This document shows, one piece after another, positions 1 to 21,781 of a stretch of DNA of 64,000 nt (positions are counted from its first letter, which is position 1; each line of letters starts with the position of its first letter). A program made the position numbers and the translations under genes. The notes under the pieces were generated by a model. The model worked only from the letters and a program-made list of their open reading frames with translations, did not search any database and was not told the origin of the DNA. Source of the DNA: Phallusia mammillata (lineage: Eukaryota > Chordata > Ascidiacea > Phlebobranchia > Ascidiidae); assembly GCA_003260075.1 (NCBI GenBank), contig QLIY01000379.1, forward strand, positions 62,001 through 126,000, given 5' to 3'.

Positions 1-1011
1 ACATATGCAATCATTATGCTCTAACCCGTTTTAAAATTAGAGTTTAGTGATATACTATTTTACTACATTGTTGTTTAAGTTATATTCGTAGAATTATGAA
101 TGAGTTTTTCGAGGAACTCCAATTTGCATATCGGGTTTTCCCTTTACACATCTGTCTGTATGACTAGTTGTGAATTTTATCGTCGCAAATGAGTCAGTGA
201 AGTCGTGAAAAAGTAATTAGACGCTTTATGACGTCACAATGCCATGAAAAATGCACATTAGCTGTGATTGGATAAAACGATGCGTTATCCGAAATCCGAA
301 AATTTGCCAAAACGCCGTTTTCAATTTAAAATGCATTTGTAGACGCCCGAAAACGTCATTCTACAATTATTGGAATACGTCGATGAGAAACATGGCTCTA
401 CGCCTAAATACCTCGAAGCAATCGGTTTTTCTATTGAAGAACAAGAGCGTCTAAAACACCTGGTATTGGTCGAACACGACATTGCATGAGACACTTTCGC
501 TATTTTGAACTATTCGTTTCAAAGTCGGTTGGACACCAAGGTGACTCAAACAATCTTGCATGAGGTGGGATTTGAACTAGAAACCTCAAGTTTTTCGGTC
601 AAGTAAGAAACAAATACAAGCGAAATGCATCAGCTGAACAAAAAGGGTACTTCACACCGAAACCTGCTTTCTTGTAATTTCCGTCACTCAGTACCATCGC
701 TAAGATGACGTACTAGGAAAGAACCGAAAGGAAATGGGTTTGTTACACGGGTTATGTTCTGCAAGGACAATCAGGCATGCTACGAAACTACGTTCTGATA
801 AAACAGCCCATAATGTGCATCCGGGTTTTACACTTTTAATGGTTTGAGGTTTTCAAAAGCAAACTCTCGGGGGCCTTTTAATTAAAAAGTTGTAACTGCC
901 CTAATTGTTGCCTTTATTGACATTATGTTTTGCCAAAAAATAAAGCAAAACGTATATTTCGTTTGCGTTGGTGCGAGTTTGCAGCCGCGCGATCTTGTTA
1001 TCGCTGTTTTT

Positions 1012-1013
<2 letters not shown>
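1..1013. other. No gene recognised
   Basis: AT-rich sequence with no coding signature I can support; the longest open frames are short and show no protein-like composition. Confidence 0.5.

Positions 1014-1103
<90 letters not shown>
1014..1103. other. 90-base G-run, probable filled gap
   Basis: An uninterrupted run of 90 G. Flanks are not copies of each other, unlike the short G-runs elsewhere in the window. I read it as a placeholder for unsequenced DNA; the poly-glycine frames across it are not proteins. Confidence 0.7.
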
Positions 1104-1105
<2 letters not shown>

Positions 1106-1249
1106 CGTTTATTTATGTTTCTGTTTTTCAGGGGTGTTTAACATATTTTGTAAATTTGTAACTTTTGCGCTACTTTTTCGCCAAAGATTTAATAAAAATG
1201 AAAAAGGCATAATTTGCCGACTACTTGATTTAGTTAAGATACCTCCATG

Positions 1250-1422
1250 TCAGTTTGATGTTGATGGTATTCGCTTGCGATTGAGTTTGATGGTATTCGC
1301 TTGCGATTGAATATTAAATTGCTGTTTTGCGGGGGGGGGGGTCAGTTTGATGTTGATGGTATTCGCTTGCGATCGAGTTTGATGGTATTCGCTTGCGATT
1401 GAATATTAAATTGCTGTTTTGC
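1250..1422. repeat. Flank duplication around G-run 1331-1341
   Basis: The roughly 80 bases before the G-run recur after it with one visible substitution. Each copy itself holds two short direct repeats containing GGTATTCGCTTGCGAT. Probable allelic contig overlap left unmerged. Confidence 0.7.
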
Positions 1423-1966
1423 AATATTTAAACGAAGTAGTTAACTTTATGACCTAGCCTCGCCCTAATGAGAAATAATCAAATATTAAAAGTAGCCTCT
1501 GCTTTGCGATTTGGCTACAAAAACTAAAACAACGAACTAAAAGTACAACCACCCCTAATGAACAACTAATTTGCATTCAACAATTCATCAGATAGGAAAT
1601 ATAATATTTGGGCGTATTTGGATGCGAATGTAGATTAGGCGTTTGAAGCGAAACAAATTCTTGTCATTATTTTGGTCACGTTTGGTAAATTTTTAGACAA
1701 TATACTCGTCAAAAATTTGGCTTCGTTTGCAGAATTTTTAGACATAATTTTATAGGAAATGACCCTTACCTGTGAATGTCAAAACCTTGCAAAATTCGTG
1801 ATGTGGTAATGATATTGTTTCGCCACAATACTCTGTATTACATAACAATTAGATTAGAATGACAATTGTTTCATTTCGATGTGAACTTTTAATCTGGTAA
1901 ACAACGATTTACTTGCCTTTTGCATTGTGTTGCATTTTACAGTAATATACTTTTTATAGTTACAAG

Positions 1967-2266
1967 CATGGGCGCCGCCACGTAGGGGCAAGAGGGGGCA
2001 CTTGCCCCCCCCCCNTGCATTGTGTTGCATTTTACAGTAATATACCCCCCCCTTGGAATTTCAGTGTACCTCAATTTAACATATTTTGCAGCAAACCTAA
2101 TTAAAGTGGCAGCGTGGGGATTTGTTACATCGTTAAATGCTTTAACTTTTAGGCAACTCAATTGTGAAGTACACGATTTATGGCTTCATATGTAACAAAT
2201 ACTTGATGCGGTAAAGTATCAGCCGAAATTTGCCCCCTCTTGCAAAATTTTCTGCCGGCGCCCATG
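1967..2266. mobile_element. hAT-type MITE, CATGGGCGCCG family
   Basis: Terminal inverted repeats CATGGGCGCCG and CGGCGCCCATG are flanked by a perfect 8-bp target-site duplication GTTACAAG (1959-1966 and 2267-2274). No transposase is encoded in the 300 bp. The 8-bp duplication points to the hAT superfamily. The sub-terminal motif with GGCAAGAGGGGGCAC also occurs near 60.4 and 61.2 kb. The interior is disturbed by an assembly join with an N at 2015. Confidence 0.8.
2016..2045. repeat. Displaced copy of the MITE's left flank
   Basis: Thirty bases immediately after the N at 2015 repeat the sequence at 1921-1950, which lies outside the transposon. A host flank inside the element is best explained by a mis-joined contig overlap. 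Confidence 0.65.
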
Positions 2267-2274
2267 GTTACAAG

Positions 2275-3530
2275 CGAGAGCTTATTGCATTTGTGAAACG
2301 CATAGCGTTGTATTGGGTCAAAAATGTACTAGTGCAACTACAAGAGATAGCACAATACAGCTTCATAAATAATCTAATACTTGCAAAAATGCAATGGAAA
2401 GACTCGAAATTTTGTTTATTTTGACCATGCCTTATAGGTCAGGAGTGCACAACCTGCGGACGCACTGCCACATGCGGTCGCGGAAATGCAATTATGCGGC
2501 CGTGAACATGTAAGTTATATTAAACTTCTTGTAGTGGCGGGCGTGAATTGATGAAAACTATTTTGCTAGACATTTAGCTTTGAAAAACTGGTTTAAATGG
2601 ACTTTACTGGGATAGAAACATATAATATACCCATATATTATACTGATTGGAAAATCGTTCAGCTTTCTCAATGGATAAAGTAAAAATCGATCTGGACTTA
2701 GTATAGGTTGACCAAAAACAACTAAAATGAAAAACTATTCCTGTTCAAGAACTTTGCTGCGAACCAACAAGCTGGTTTGGGGACTTTTTTAAGCAATGAT
2801 AAATTGGGCAATTACGTGTTGTGACAGAACAATGAGTAATATTGTGACGTGCCAGCTGGTGATTCAAGCGTGAAATGTCAAGTTGTAAGAGAAACAAGTT
2901 TTGTTACGTTCTGCCAAATGGTGCAGCACGTTTTGTCAGAATTCGATTATTGCTGTGGGGCGGGGCAAATGGAGTCGTTACTAGCAGGGAACTTTGTTGT
3001 TGTCTTGTGTCACAATTTTACTCATAATTCCCCTTGGTTTATTACGCGACCTAATAACTTGGGGATAAGTATTCTATGTAACAATAATTTCGTGCGCAGA
3101 GTTAAAATTTCTCAAGCATTTTGAAAACAGCACTTGAAAAATCGTAGGCAGACAAAAAGCCAGAACTAAATGCTGTTTTATGGGTAGCCAATTTCAGACT
3201 CTAATAAAAGTTAAGCTTTAACAGTATGTTTAAAAAATATCATAAACAGTGTTAAGCATGGGCTGAATTGCATTCAACGGTGCTCTTAAACTGCAAAAGC
3301 CCCACAGCAGTCACAAGGGTACACGGTTACAAAGGGGTACTCAGAGTTTTACCAAGAAAATGATTGTTCCGCCCATCGCAGGATAGCTAATTACTGAATG
3401 GTGCGAAAAGGAAATGACATAATTTTCATCGCACCATTTTGCCGTTTTATCCCAATAAGGGCTAACGGCCCGTAGATCATCTTTAAAAAATTCCTTTCAA
3501 GAAGTTTAATATGAGGTCAGTTCCTTACAG
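2275..3530. other. No gene recognised
   Basis: No convincing exon. A stretch near 2441-2510 (GTGCACAACCTGCGG and GC-rich neighbours) resembles the end of a hAT-type element but has no recognisable partner end. Confidence 0.4.
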
Positions 3531-3549
3531 CATTGTTCGGAAATCTTTT

Positions 3550-3672
3550 TTTCTGCGATCCGTTTTTGAAATTGAAATTTTATCGCGAACCGGGTTTCAA
3601 AAAATACAAATATTTAGCAATGAAAACACATAAATTAGTTTATCATTCCCGGGATATTTGCCCCCCCCCCCC
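3550..3672. mobile_element. Fragment of the GGTCGGCAACC hAT-type family
   Basis: Contains diverged forms of sub-terminal motifs seen complete at 57605-58079 (TGAAATTTTATCGCG, TTAGTTTATCATTCCCGGG). It runs into a C-run (3661-3672) and an ACAAACAAAC simple repeat. No right end or target-site duplication is visible. Confidence 0.45.
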
Positions 3673-3716
3673 AAAAAAAAAACAAACAAACAAACAAACA
3701 ATACGTTTGCCAAAAG

Positions 3717-4382
3717 AGCATTATTTAGTTTATATATTGTGTCAGGCAGCAACAGTGTGTCATAAACTGAAGAGAGCCGCTTTATCCAGGATTGCAAAAA
3801 TAATAAACCAAGGAGAACGTTTTTAAAAATACCTATTAATATATTTTTGCACTCACGAGTTTCGACTGAAAATATCTCAAACAAAATAAAACGAATAAGC
3901 ATTATGCGGTAAAGAAAAATGAAGAAAAAAGATGGTCTAAAATTCATCTATAATGCTAATCTAAAGCGGGATAGGCGAATGAGAATTTTATGAAGCAATT
4001 AATACACAGTGACTAAATTATGTGATGCTCTGGCGCCCCCTGGGGGGGGGGGCATTATTTAGTTTATATATTGTGTCAGGCAGCAACAGTGTGTCATAAA
4101 CTGAAGAGAGCCGCTTTATCCAGGAATGCAAAAATAATAAACCAAGGAGAACGTTTTTAAAAATACCTATTAATATATTTTTGCACTCACGAGTTTCGAC
4201 TGAAAATATCTCAAACAAAATAAAACGAATAAGCATTATGCGGTAAAGAAAAATGAAGAAAAAAGATGGTCTAAAATTCATCTATAGCCTAATGCTAATC
4301 TAAAGCGGGATAGGCGAATGGGAATTCTATGAAGTAATTAATACACAGTGGCTAAATTATGCGATGCTCTGGCGCCCCCTAC
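3717..4382. repeat. Flank duplication around G-run 4042-4052
   Basis: About 325 bases (CATTATTTAGTTTATATATT onward) occur on both sides of the G-run with a few SNPs and indels. Matching minus-strand open frames in both copies are by-products of the duplication. Confidence 0.75.
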
Positions 4383-4458
4383 GGTAAAATTACAGTGGCG
4401 AGATTGTACAGTGTGAAAAAGAGTCAGAAAATAGAAAATATAAATTTGAAAAGAAAGC

Positions 4459-5005
4459 ACCAGGAGAAAACATCGACCAAAAGCAATGCAACAGTGTATT
4501 TGAAATTAAGAAGTATAACCGTGTATCACAAATAAACGTTGTGATGAAGAATAGAAACACTAATAAAAAAAACCTTAGCGCGTTAAGTTGTAGCAAGAAA
4601 ACAAACCGTGCAACCAGAGATGATCAAAAGTAATCAATTTTCCAATTTTTGGACTACACGCGTCTCAAATTAATACTTTAATTGTCGCTCCGTCAAATAT
4701 GACGTCACACACATATGAGGGGGGGGGGGGCACCAGGAGAAAACATCGACCCAAACCAATTGTCAGTGACAAAGCAATGCAACAGCGTATTTGAAATTAA
4801 GAAGTTTAACCGTGTATCACAAATAAACTGTGTGAAGAAGAATAGAAACACTAATAAAACAACCCTTAGCGCGTTAAGTTGTAGCAAGAAAACAAAACCG
4901 TGCAACCAGAGATGATCAAAACTTTCTAGTAATCAATTTTCCAATTTTTGGACTACACGCGTCTCAAATTAAGACTTAATTGTCGCTCCGTCAAATATGA
5001 CGTCA
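4459..5005. repeat. Flank duplication around G-run 4719-4730
   Basis: Roughly 260 bases starting CACCAGGAGAAAACATCGAC recur after the G-run with small indels. Confidence 0.75.
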
Positions 5006-5122
5006 CACATACATGACGTCGGCCCAACATTCTTGAAACAAGATGATTTTCTTTAATTTTATTCTTCTTGAAGTTAAGTGGCCTATTTTTTTACGACTTT
5101 AAAAACTGTACGTTAGAATAAG

Positions 5123-5128
5123 TTTATT
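5123..5128 (-). promoter_or_regulatory. Candidate poly(A) signal for KATNAL2
   Basis: TTTATT on the plus strand reads AATAAA on the minus strand, about 390 bases downstream of the KATNAL2 stop. AT-rich sequence produces this hexamer often, so support is positional only. Confidence 0.25.
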
Positions 5129-5515
5129 GCTTTTGCGTCGTAACTTGAACTTTTGCTCATCAATATACCAGCACTTTTTGGTCGATTACCGAGTATTAAA
5201 AAAATGATACTCTATAGTACTGACTCGCCTGAAAATTACGGAGTGCCCGAATACTAACTTGGTTAACTGTGATTTCAGACTGTGAGTGATGCAATAATTT
5301 AGACACAAAATACAATAAAAAGTCAAAAACCTTCTGCAACAAAAAGTACGAATGTTGTGGACAAAAATATGGCTACAAATTTCTTCGAATTGATAACGCT
5401 TACCACAGTCTTTATCCAGCCCACCACTAAAAGCTGGACTTACAATTCCCAGCTTAGTGTGTGCAATATTCAATTTTGTGTGGCTTTGGTGATGCGATAT
5501 AGAGATCATATATCC

Positions 5516-14932
<9,417 letters not shown>

Positions 14933-17900
14933 ACTTTTGTTTCAATTGTAATTTCCAACACAAAATAAAAATTAAATGAAACAAACTTAACGAAAACCTT
15001 CGACTTCTGTAGTCAGGGAAGCTGCGTCTTTAATCCGGAGCGACACAGACCAAAATTTGTTTGCATTAACATTTCTATAAAGTTTGAATTTTGTTAACAC
15101 CACATATTTTTTAACCGATTTTTCTAAGGTTATAAGCAAAAAATTAATTCAATTAAAGCCAATTACGATTACAGGCTTAGCTAAGATGAATTTTGTTGTA
15201 CAAAATACGTTTTTAGGGGGATTTTATTTTAGTTTGTTTTCTCAGCCATGTGCCACAATATAATACATTTTGACAGATTTATTAGCGTTTAAGCCAACTT
15301 AAAACCTTTACACACTAACCAATAGATATATTCACCGCTAATTAATGAATTCTTTGATCAGCTGGTGGCGACAAAGAGCAAACATTAGGTAAAAGCTTAA
15401 CAAATAATCATCCCACACCACTGCATACAGTACGTTTTGCAACGTAGCATTTTATCAAGTGGTTTATCAAGTTTACAAGCTCAAGTATCATCTTCTCCAG
15501 TAATGCTCGAAATTACGACGTTAAACCTCCTGACAGTTCAGCAATCTCAGCACGAGCCCGATTTGCGACAAATCCCAAAATGACAATGTTCCTCAGATGT
15601 TGCGGTCTTATTGACGTCATCAGCGGTAATCCGCTTATATGATTTTTGTGGGAGACGGTATCCAGACACTGTTGGCTGTCTAAATGAGATTTGCGTTTGG
15701 GTGTGGTTTTGTTCGGATAAAACCATCAACTTGCAGTCTGTCATATAGCAAAGGTTATACCGCGTTTTAAATCAAACAAAATAAATCTTAAGATAAAAGA
15801 AACATATAAAACGGGTAATGTAGTACACAAAATGTAATCCTTTATGTTTACAACTTAAATGTTGTATGAAGCTTAAAGATGAGTTTGTGAACTTTTTGAA
15901 TGGCTGAAAGAACAAAAGTGCAAATTGAAAGGCTTTGACCAACAAATACATTGCGTGCAAAACTACAATTTCCCAAATCTTACCGATAATCCCCATACCT
16001 CGAAGTGTGTACAAGACCTTCCTACAGTTTTCACAAATTCACCAAGGCTAAACACAAAGCAATTCATCGTTTAATTAACCAATGTCTCTTCACACGGCTT
16101 TTGAGGAAACAAAAACACAATCTCATGACTTTCAAATCTCAGCTTCAAAAGACCCTAAATCCCACCGACAAATTTACCAGACCACTGCAATGCAAACTTG
16201 GTTGAGATCAAGGTGTATTTACGCCCTGGGATATTGATGCAAAATCCTTGTAGATGCCAAACCCAGTGGCAAACCCATCTGGCGGTTTTCAATGTTGCTG
16301 TTTGGGATTCTAATAATGCGCACTTAAGTAAACATTGAACATAGAAATCTCACGAACAAACCGCCTCAACATGTGTGAAAGTAACAAGTGACGTAATCGT
16401 TGTGTCATCGGTGACGCATTTAAGCCTAAGGGGTTTGGATGTGGGAATTTAATCCAAAAAATTACGTAAAACCGATTTTTTATCGCCCTTGGCTGCCAAT
16501 ACTTATGTTATCGTCTTTTTGTTATAGGTTGTCGTTTAGATAAGGGATTGCAAGATAAGTGTTGTTTTTTCAACTTTTTTTGCCAACCAAGTAGATAATC
16601 TAATCATGTTTCAAAGGAAGTTAAAGCTAAGCATGATACATTTCTTATAGTGTAATATATTATCGTTCCTACTTCTTAAAAATAAAAAAATTTTGACCTC
16701 AAGGGGGGTAGCGCAGCCAAGGATTTCAGGAACAAATTTTGTGGTTTTATATGAGGAACCGTAAAGGCAAAAGATTTTTTCTAAAAACATTTTAAATTTT
16801 TTAACCGTGTTTAGTGAAAGTGCTTTGAGGAATATTTACTAATACTTGATAACGCATAAAAACGAAAACGTTTTGGTCTCTTCTGTAGAGCGTGAAGACT
16901 TGTTGTGTTAATTTGAACCGGAACTATCACTTCAACGGACTTAGCATGCGTTGTTTAAACCCAGATCAATACTGGTAGTGACGTATATACTACAAAGCAG
17001 CTACATCTCATTAAATGTCAAACATGCCAGCTGTGAATTTCAGTTGTGGGATGTTTCCTTCTTTATACACCCACAACCTTTTACCGGCAATTATACTGAA
17101 ACGCGCGACCACACTTTAATTGCGTTAAAAACCTTGCACTCTGAACGATCCGATCGCGAACTTCACAAAACACTAAGTTTGACATGAAGCGTCAGAAGAT
17201 GTTAGAAGTCGGAAGACGTTAAACTCTCTTGTGGCTTTTGTGGTAAATTTCTCAAAACCGCCAGAATTCTGCAAGCACGACTTTGGCCTGTAATTTGCTG
17301 ACAGTAATTGAAGTTTACGAGATCTCGCCGATAAATGTCGGACAAAGTATAACCACATTTCTTGGGTGGGGCCAACCAAACTTGTAGAGATATACAGATG
17401 TGCAGTTTATTTGATGGAAGTTTGTGGCACAAAACCATAATTTAAAACCAACATTCGTGAAACTAATTCTGGTTTAAATACGCCCATGTTTTAACAATAT
17501 GCTTTTTCAGTTTCTTTTGTTTGTAACATGTTTTTTTTTCAAAACTTATGCATTAAATAAATCAAGTTTAGAAATATTCGTTAACATAAGCATCTAACGG
17601 CGTATTAATCCAATATTAGGCCTACATCAAATTCTGTTTACTGAGTAGGATATTTTTAGCAGAAAAATCCGGTGGTGTTGCCCTTTAACGCCAGACAGGC
17701 AATATGCTAATTAAACCAAGCACCTACGCATAGTGAGGTGTGAAATAAAAAAATTCGCAACCAAAACCACAACTTTCCGTGAGTGTCGTTCTGCCTCAAC
17801 CACTGATTTGGTTTTCACTATAAATACCTCTAACCAAGTGAAGAAATAAACCACCCTTAGTGGTTTGTGCTTTTTTTAACGTATTGCAGATATCATGTCC

Positions 17901-20900
17901 AAGTCAAAAGGACCAAAATAATGCAATGGTTTTAGGCTACTACACTAGGTCACAAAGCCATCTAGACTTTGGAGATATAATATTTCACCATTAATTTAAG
18001 TGCACTAGGTCACAAACCATTAAATTAAGTACGTGAAATGTTAAAAATATTAATATTCCATGCATAGTGTAGTTTTATTTTGTGCTCAGGTTCACCACTT
18101 ATATTATTTAAAACGAGTTGGGCTTTGTAACCGAATTCAATGTCGCATATTCGACACAAATCTTCACTTTGTGTGTGGGCTGCTTATGGGGCAGATAACA
18201 AGTTTTATTTTACCTTTAAATCCCACTGAACAGGCAACTACAAAGTGAAAGTCGTTTGTCAGATGTCGCTTAGCGTGTTTGAAAAAGGACCTGACATTAG
18301 GTGACGTAGAAACTTAATTGTACCACTTGTAATAAATTGAGGTTAAAACCCAGTTATAAGTTTTAATATCTAGGTCAAGTTTTATCTGCAAACTAGTAAA
18401 CTACGTCTGCTTTGCAACAAACTATAGCTTTTCATGTGGCATATTTTATACCCAAAATTTTAAGGAGGTACATTTTAATAATTTCCAATTAGTATTTACC
18501 CGTAAAAGTTTGTATGATTACTTCTAGACCATAGCAACAAAATACACTTACTTAAAAGTAAAAATTGTGTTGTGTCTCTACGAAGTTTTCCAACTGATAA
18601 AATGTAAAACCGAATTCGAAAATAGATTTTTCATTACATCGTTTATTTGTGCTGACAACAGGATTGTGGTGAATGATGACATAAAGTGTTGATCCACATA
18701 TAAATCGTGCAGATTAGAAGTTGTGTGCCAACATGAGGTTAAAATGGATCAGAAACCACTTTAGTTTGAGGTATAGGGATGACCAATTTATCAACAAAAC
18801 TTTGCACGTAGCTTAACAGTAAATACAAATCAAAGTTTGACAAAAATTAAGCGCACATTTCTTATTTTGGTTTACAAATACCACATGTCCACCTTTTTAT
18901 GAGGTGTTCGAATGCCGCTAGCGTCAGAAAAACCGTTTCAAAATGATCTCTGAGTTTATTGAATTATCTCAGGCGAAGTCATTGTGTATATACAATCCAA
19001 GAATTTGTATTCATAAATTCAAACCACATTGACATGACATTGGTTTGCAGGTTGTAAGAAACGCGTTAGACGGTTATTTGTCAACAGATCAACTCAGCTA
19101 ACACCCCATTGGACATCTCCTAATCACGTGGTTTTTAAACTGACGTATGGGAGAAGTTCTGATCTCTTTGTAATACGATTACATGAGCACATTTGCATTG
19201 TTCAGCATTCAATCTACGCACAGGAGTTATTGTTTATAATTTGTTTGTCTAAAGTTGGCAGGTCTTTGATGAAACACACTGATTTTGTACATTCTTGGGC
19301 ACGTATTATTCGTTTTCAGTGTAACAAGGGGTATTACGACTTACGAAATAGGTATGACCTAAAAGGAGAATTGGAGTTGAATCAGATTAAAAAGAGTTAA
19401 CAGAACCACGCTACCACAAACTGTTGCAAGGTTACACAGTCTGAATACATTCCTTTGAAAAACAGCTCGGCACCATTTAACGTGGATTCCACTTAAAATA
19501 CGACCTGATGATTAATTTAAGTTGACATTTATTGACGGTACTTCTCGTATCCCTGACTGGTAAAAGTGGGCCCGATGTAAAAATAATTCGTGCTTGATAT
19601 TTTAAACATGTTCTTACACTATTTAAAGAATAAAACTTGAGAAAAAACGCCGACAATGTGTTTATGACTCAGATGTCATTTGCTTGATGTTAGAAATAGA
19701 AAAGATCTCCACAAGCTACTTTTATGACTAATATGAGTTCCATTGAAGTGGTTTTCTTATTCAAAAGAATTAACCAAACGGAAAATAAAGTTTTAAATTA
19801 TTTTACAAAATAATGCCGCTCATAGTCTTTGTGATAGTAAACACAGGTAACAATACATCAGATGTTACCTTTTCTGCAATCAGAAAGAAATGCTTGATAA
19901 GTTCTTGCACAAATACATTTGCTTTGTAAGCCGAACTGTAAATACTGAAAGTCCATTTGCTTTACTGCAAGTAGTTAATTAGCAATTTTTTGTTAATATT
20001 TGTTATAATTCAAAAACAATAGGCTTCAAATATATATCACGTGACAAAGTATGTATAAAAGTCGATTCTGTTTGGTCTTTGGCAACATATTAAACACAAC
20101 TTTGCAAAAAATCGTCAAGTTGGCAGCATATAGTTAAAGTTTAGTGTAATAACACCTTACAAATACATCTGCTTTTAAGTTGCAACGCCACGTGAAGTAA
20201 TTATAGTGAACATCTGCAAACTGTAAGCTTCAACGGATTTGTCCAATATAAACTTGCTCGGGGAAAAGAAATGCGGTTGCACGCGAAACCTAGGGTTACA
20301 ATAATGTCGGGTTGTGGGGAATTTTTTCTGTGACCCCTAACTTTCGTGACGCATTCAAGGTCGAATGTTGCAAAACTTGAGTTTGTAGTGACAGCGAAAT
20401 TTTGTGTTTCTAATCTGAAAACTTTTGCGATTGACAACGTTTAAACGGTTTCATGTTTATTTGCGTTGTGTCAGAAATCAAACAGTTGTTTGTTTTGAAA
20501 ACGCTTTTGTTGGAAACGCGTCTGTATTTAAAGTTTATTTTGTATAATGCATACAACATATCAAAATAGAGTACACATAAGCGAATACGCATTTTATTGC
20601 AGACAACAATTGCTTTGCTTTAAATTAGATCTGTTTATAGTATTTCAAAACTTATAACTGATAATCATTTCAATTTTTAAATGTTCAAAAATTTTTTTCC
20701 TTTATGTAATTCTGTTTAAATCGATATTTTAAACATTTAGACCGAAAATAGTCACCAAACAAAAGACAGAAAATACACCAAACCAAAGGACAGGAAATGC
20801 ATTTTCTGCTTTTGTTTACAGTATTTCATGCCGGGTAAACCCGAATTTAGAGTCGAATAAACTTAATGCACTGAAAACATTGTTTAGTTACGGAAGGTTG

Positions 20901-21600
20901 GGTAAGGATTTACTTCGCATCAGATGTATGTATACGACTAGCTTAACGTTTTCTGAAACTTGCTTTTTTCTATTATGTAGCGTGTTGCGTGAGATTTGAA
21001 ACAAAACCCTTCGCTTGATTGAATGGCAAGGTACAAAGAAGGCATATACTTCAAAACATTGTAAACTGAATACAATATGGCCTAATGTTTGATCTTCGTA
21101 ATAAACCAGTGCTCAAGAATTTCACATAGTTTTAATACGCACAATTATTATACTTATACAATATGCATATTTTAATAGTTATACAAAGCACGTCAATAAC
21201 AAGTAGCAAGAAAGTCTATAGAAATCCGAAAGACAGATGGTAATTTACACTACAACGTTGACATAACACGTAGTAAGTTAACCTTGTGTGTGGTCTCATC
21301 AAAACTGGGAATTACCTACACTTTACGTTGAGCTGATTGCAAAAGTTCGATATTAGGTCGATCTGACCGCACCTTAGGTTTATCATATGAATCACGGTCA
21401 ATAATTCAAAGCGAATATGCCAACTTTAATACCAATTCCCACAAAGTACAGAAACATTGTTTGTGGTTTGTAATACGACAGTTGCCAAAATTCCCACTGT
21501 TTTGAACAGAGATTGGCGTACTTAAATACGTGTGTGGTTTAAAATCTCTTAAGTGATCTTGTTGAATGTTAATTCTGTTACTGACAATTGTATGAAGTCA
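14933..21600. other. Long non-coding stretch upstream of KATNAL2
   Basis: No G-run joins and no exon I can defend across 6.7 kb. The KATNAL2 promoter should lie at its left edge, but I see no clear TATA box. An open minus-strand segment at 17203-17390 behind a possible acceptor is mentioned under rejected items. Confidence 0.4.
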
Positions 21601-21608
21601 ATTAAAAT

Positions 21609-21773
21609 CAGTGGTGGGATTCAGCCGGTTCGCACCGGTTCTATGGAACCGTCTCACGAAATTTTATAAGATTAACGAACCGGTTGGCATTACTGGTTAC
21701 TGTCAATGGACTTTTTGTAACAGAACCGGCTGAATCAAGAAACGGCTGACAACAAATTTGAATCACACTACTG
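21609..21773. mobile_element. Short hAT-type MITE, CAGTGGTGGGATTCA family
   Basis: Begins CAGTGGTGGGATTCAGCCGG and ends TTGAATCACACTACTG, flanked by ATTAAAAT and ATTAAAAC (7 of 8 match). The interior contains repeated AACCGGTT-type motifs. It has 165 bp and no coding capacity. Confidence 0.75.
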
Positions 21774-21781
21774 ATTAAAAC

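Noticed and set aside
925-1310. Open frames encoding poly-glycine (and poly-proline at 8.2-8.6 kb and 62.2-62.7 kb)
   Set aside because: They are translations of the long G-runs, which are probable gap fillers.
3597-4281. Matching minus-strand frames (116 and 87 codons) suggesting a duplicated gene
   Set aside because: Identical because the DNA is an allelic overlap; phenylalanine-rich composition is typical of AT-rich non-coding sequence.
17203-17438. Minus-strand frame ending LTSSDF behind a possible acceptor (CTCTACAAG)
   Set aside because: No partner exon, no poly(A) signal close downstream and no family; an overlapping plus-strand frame looks equally protein-like.
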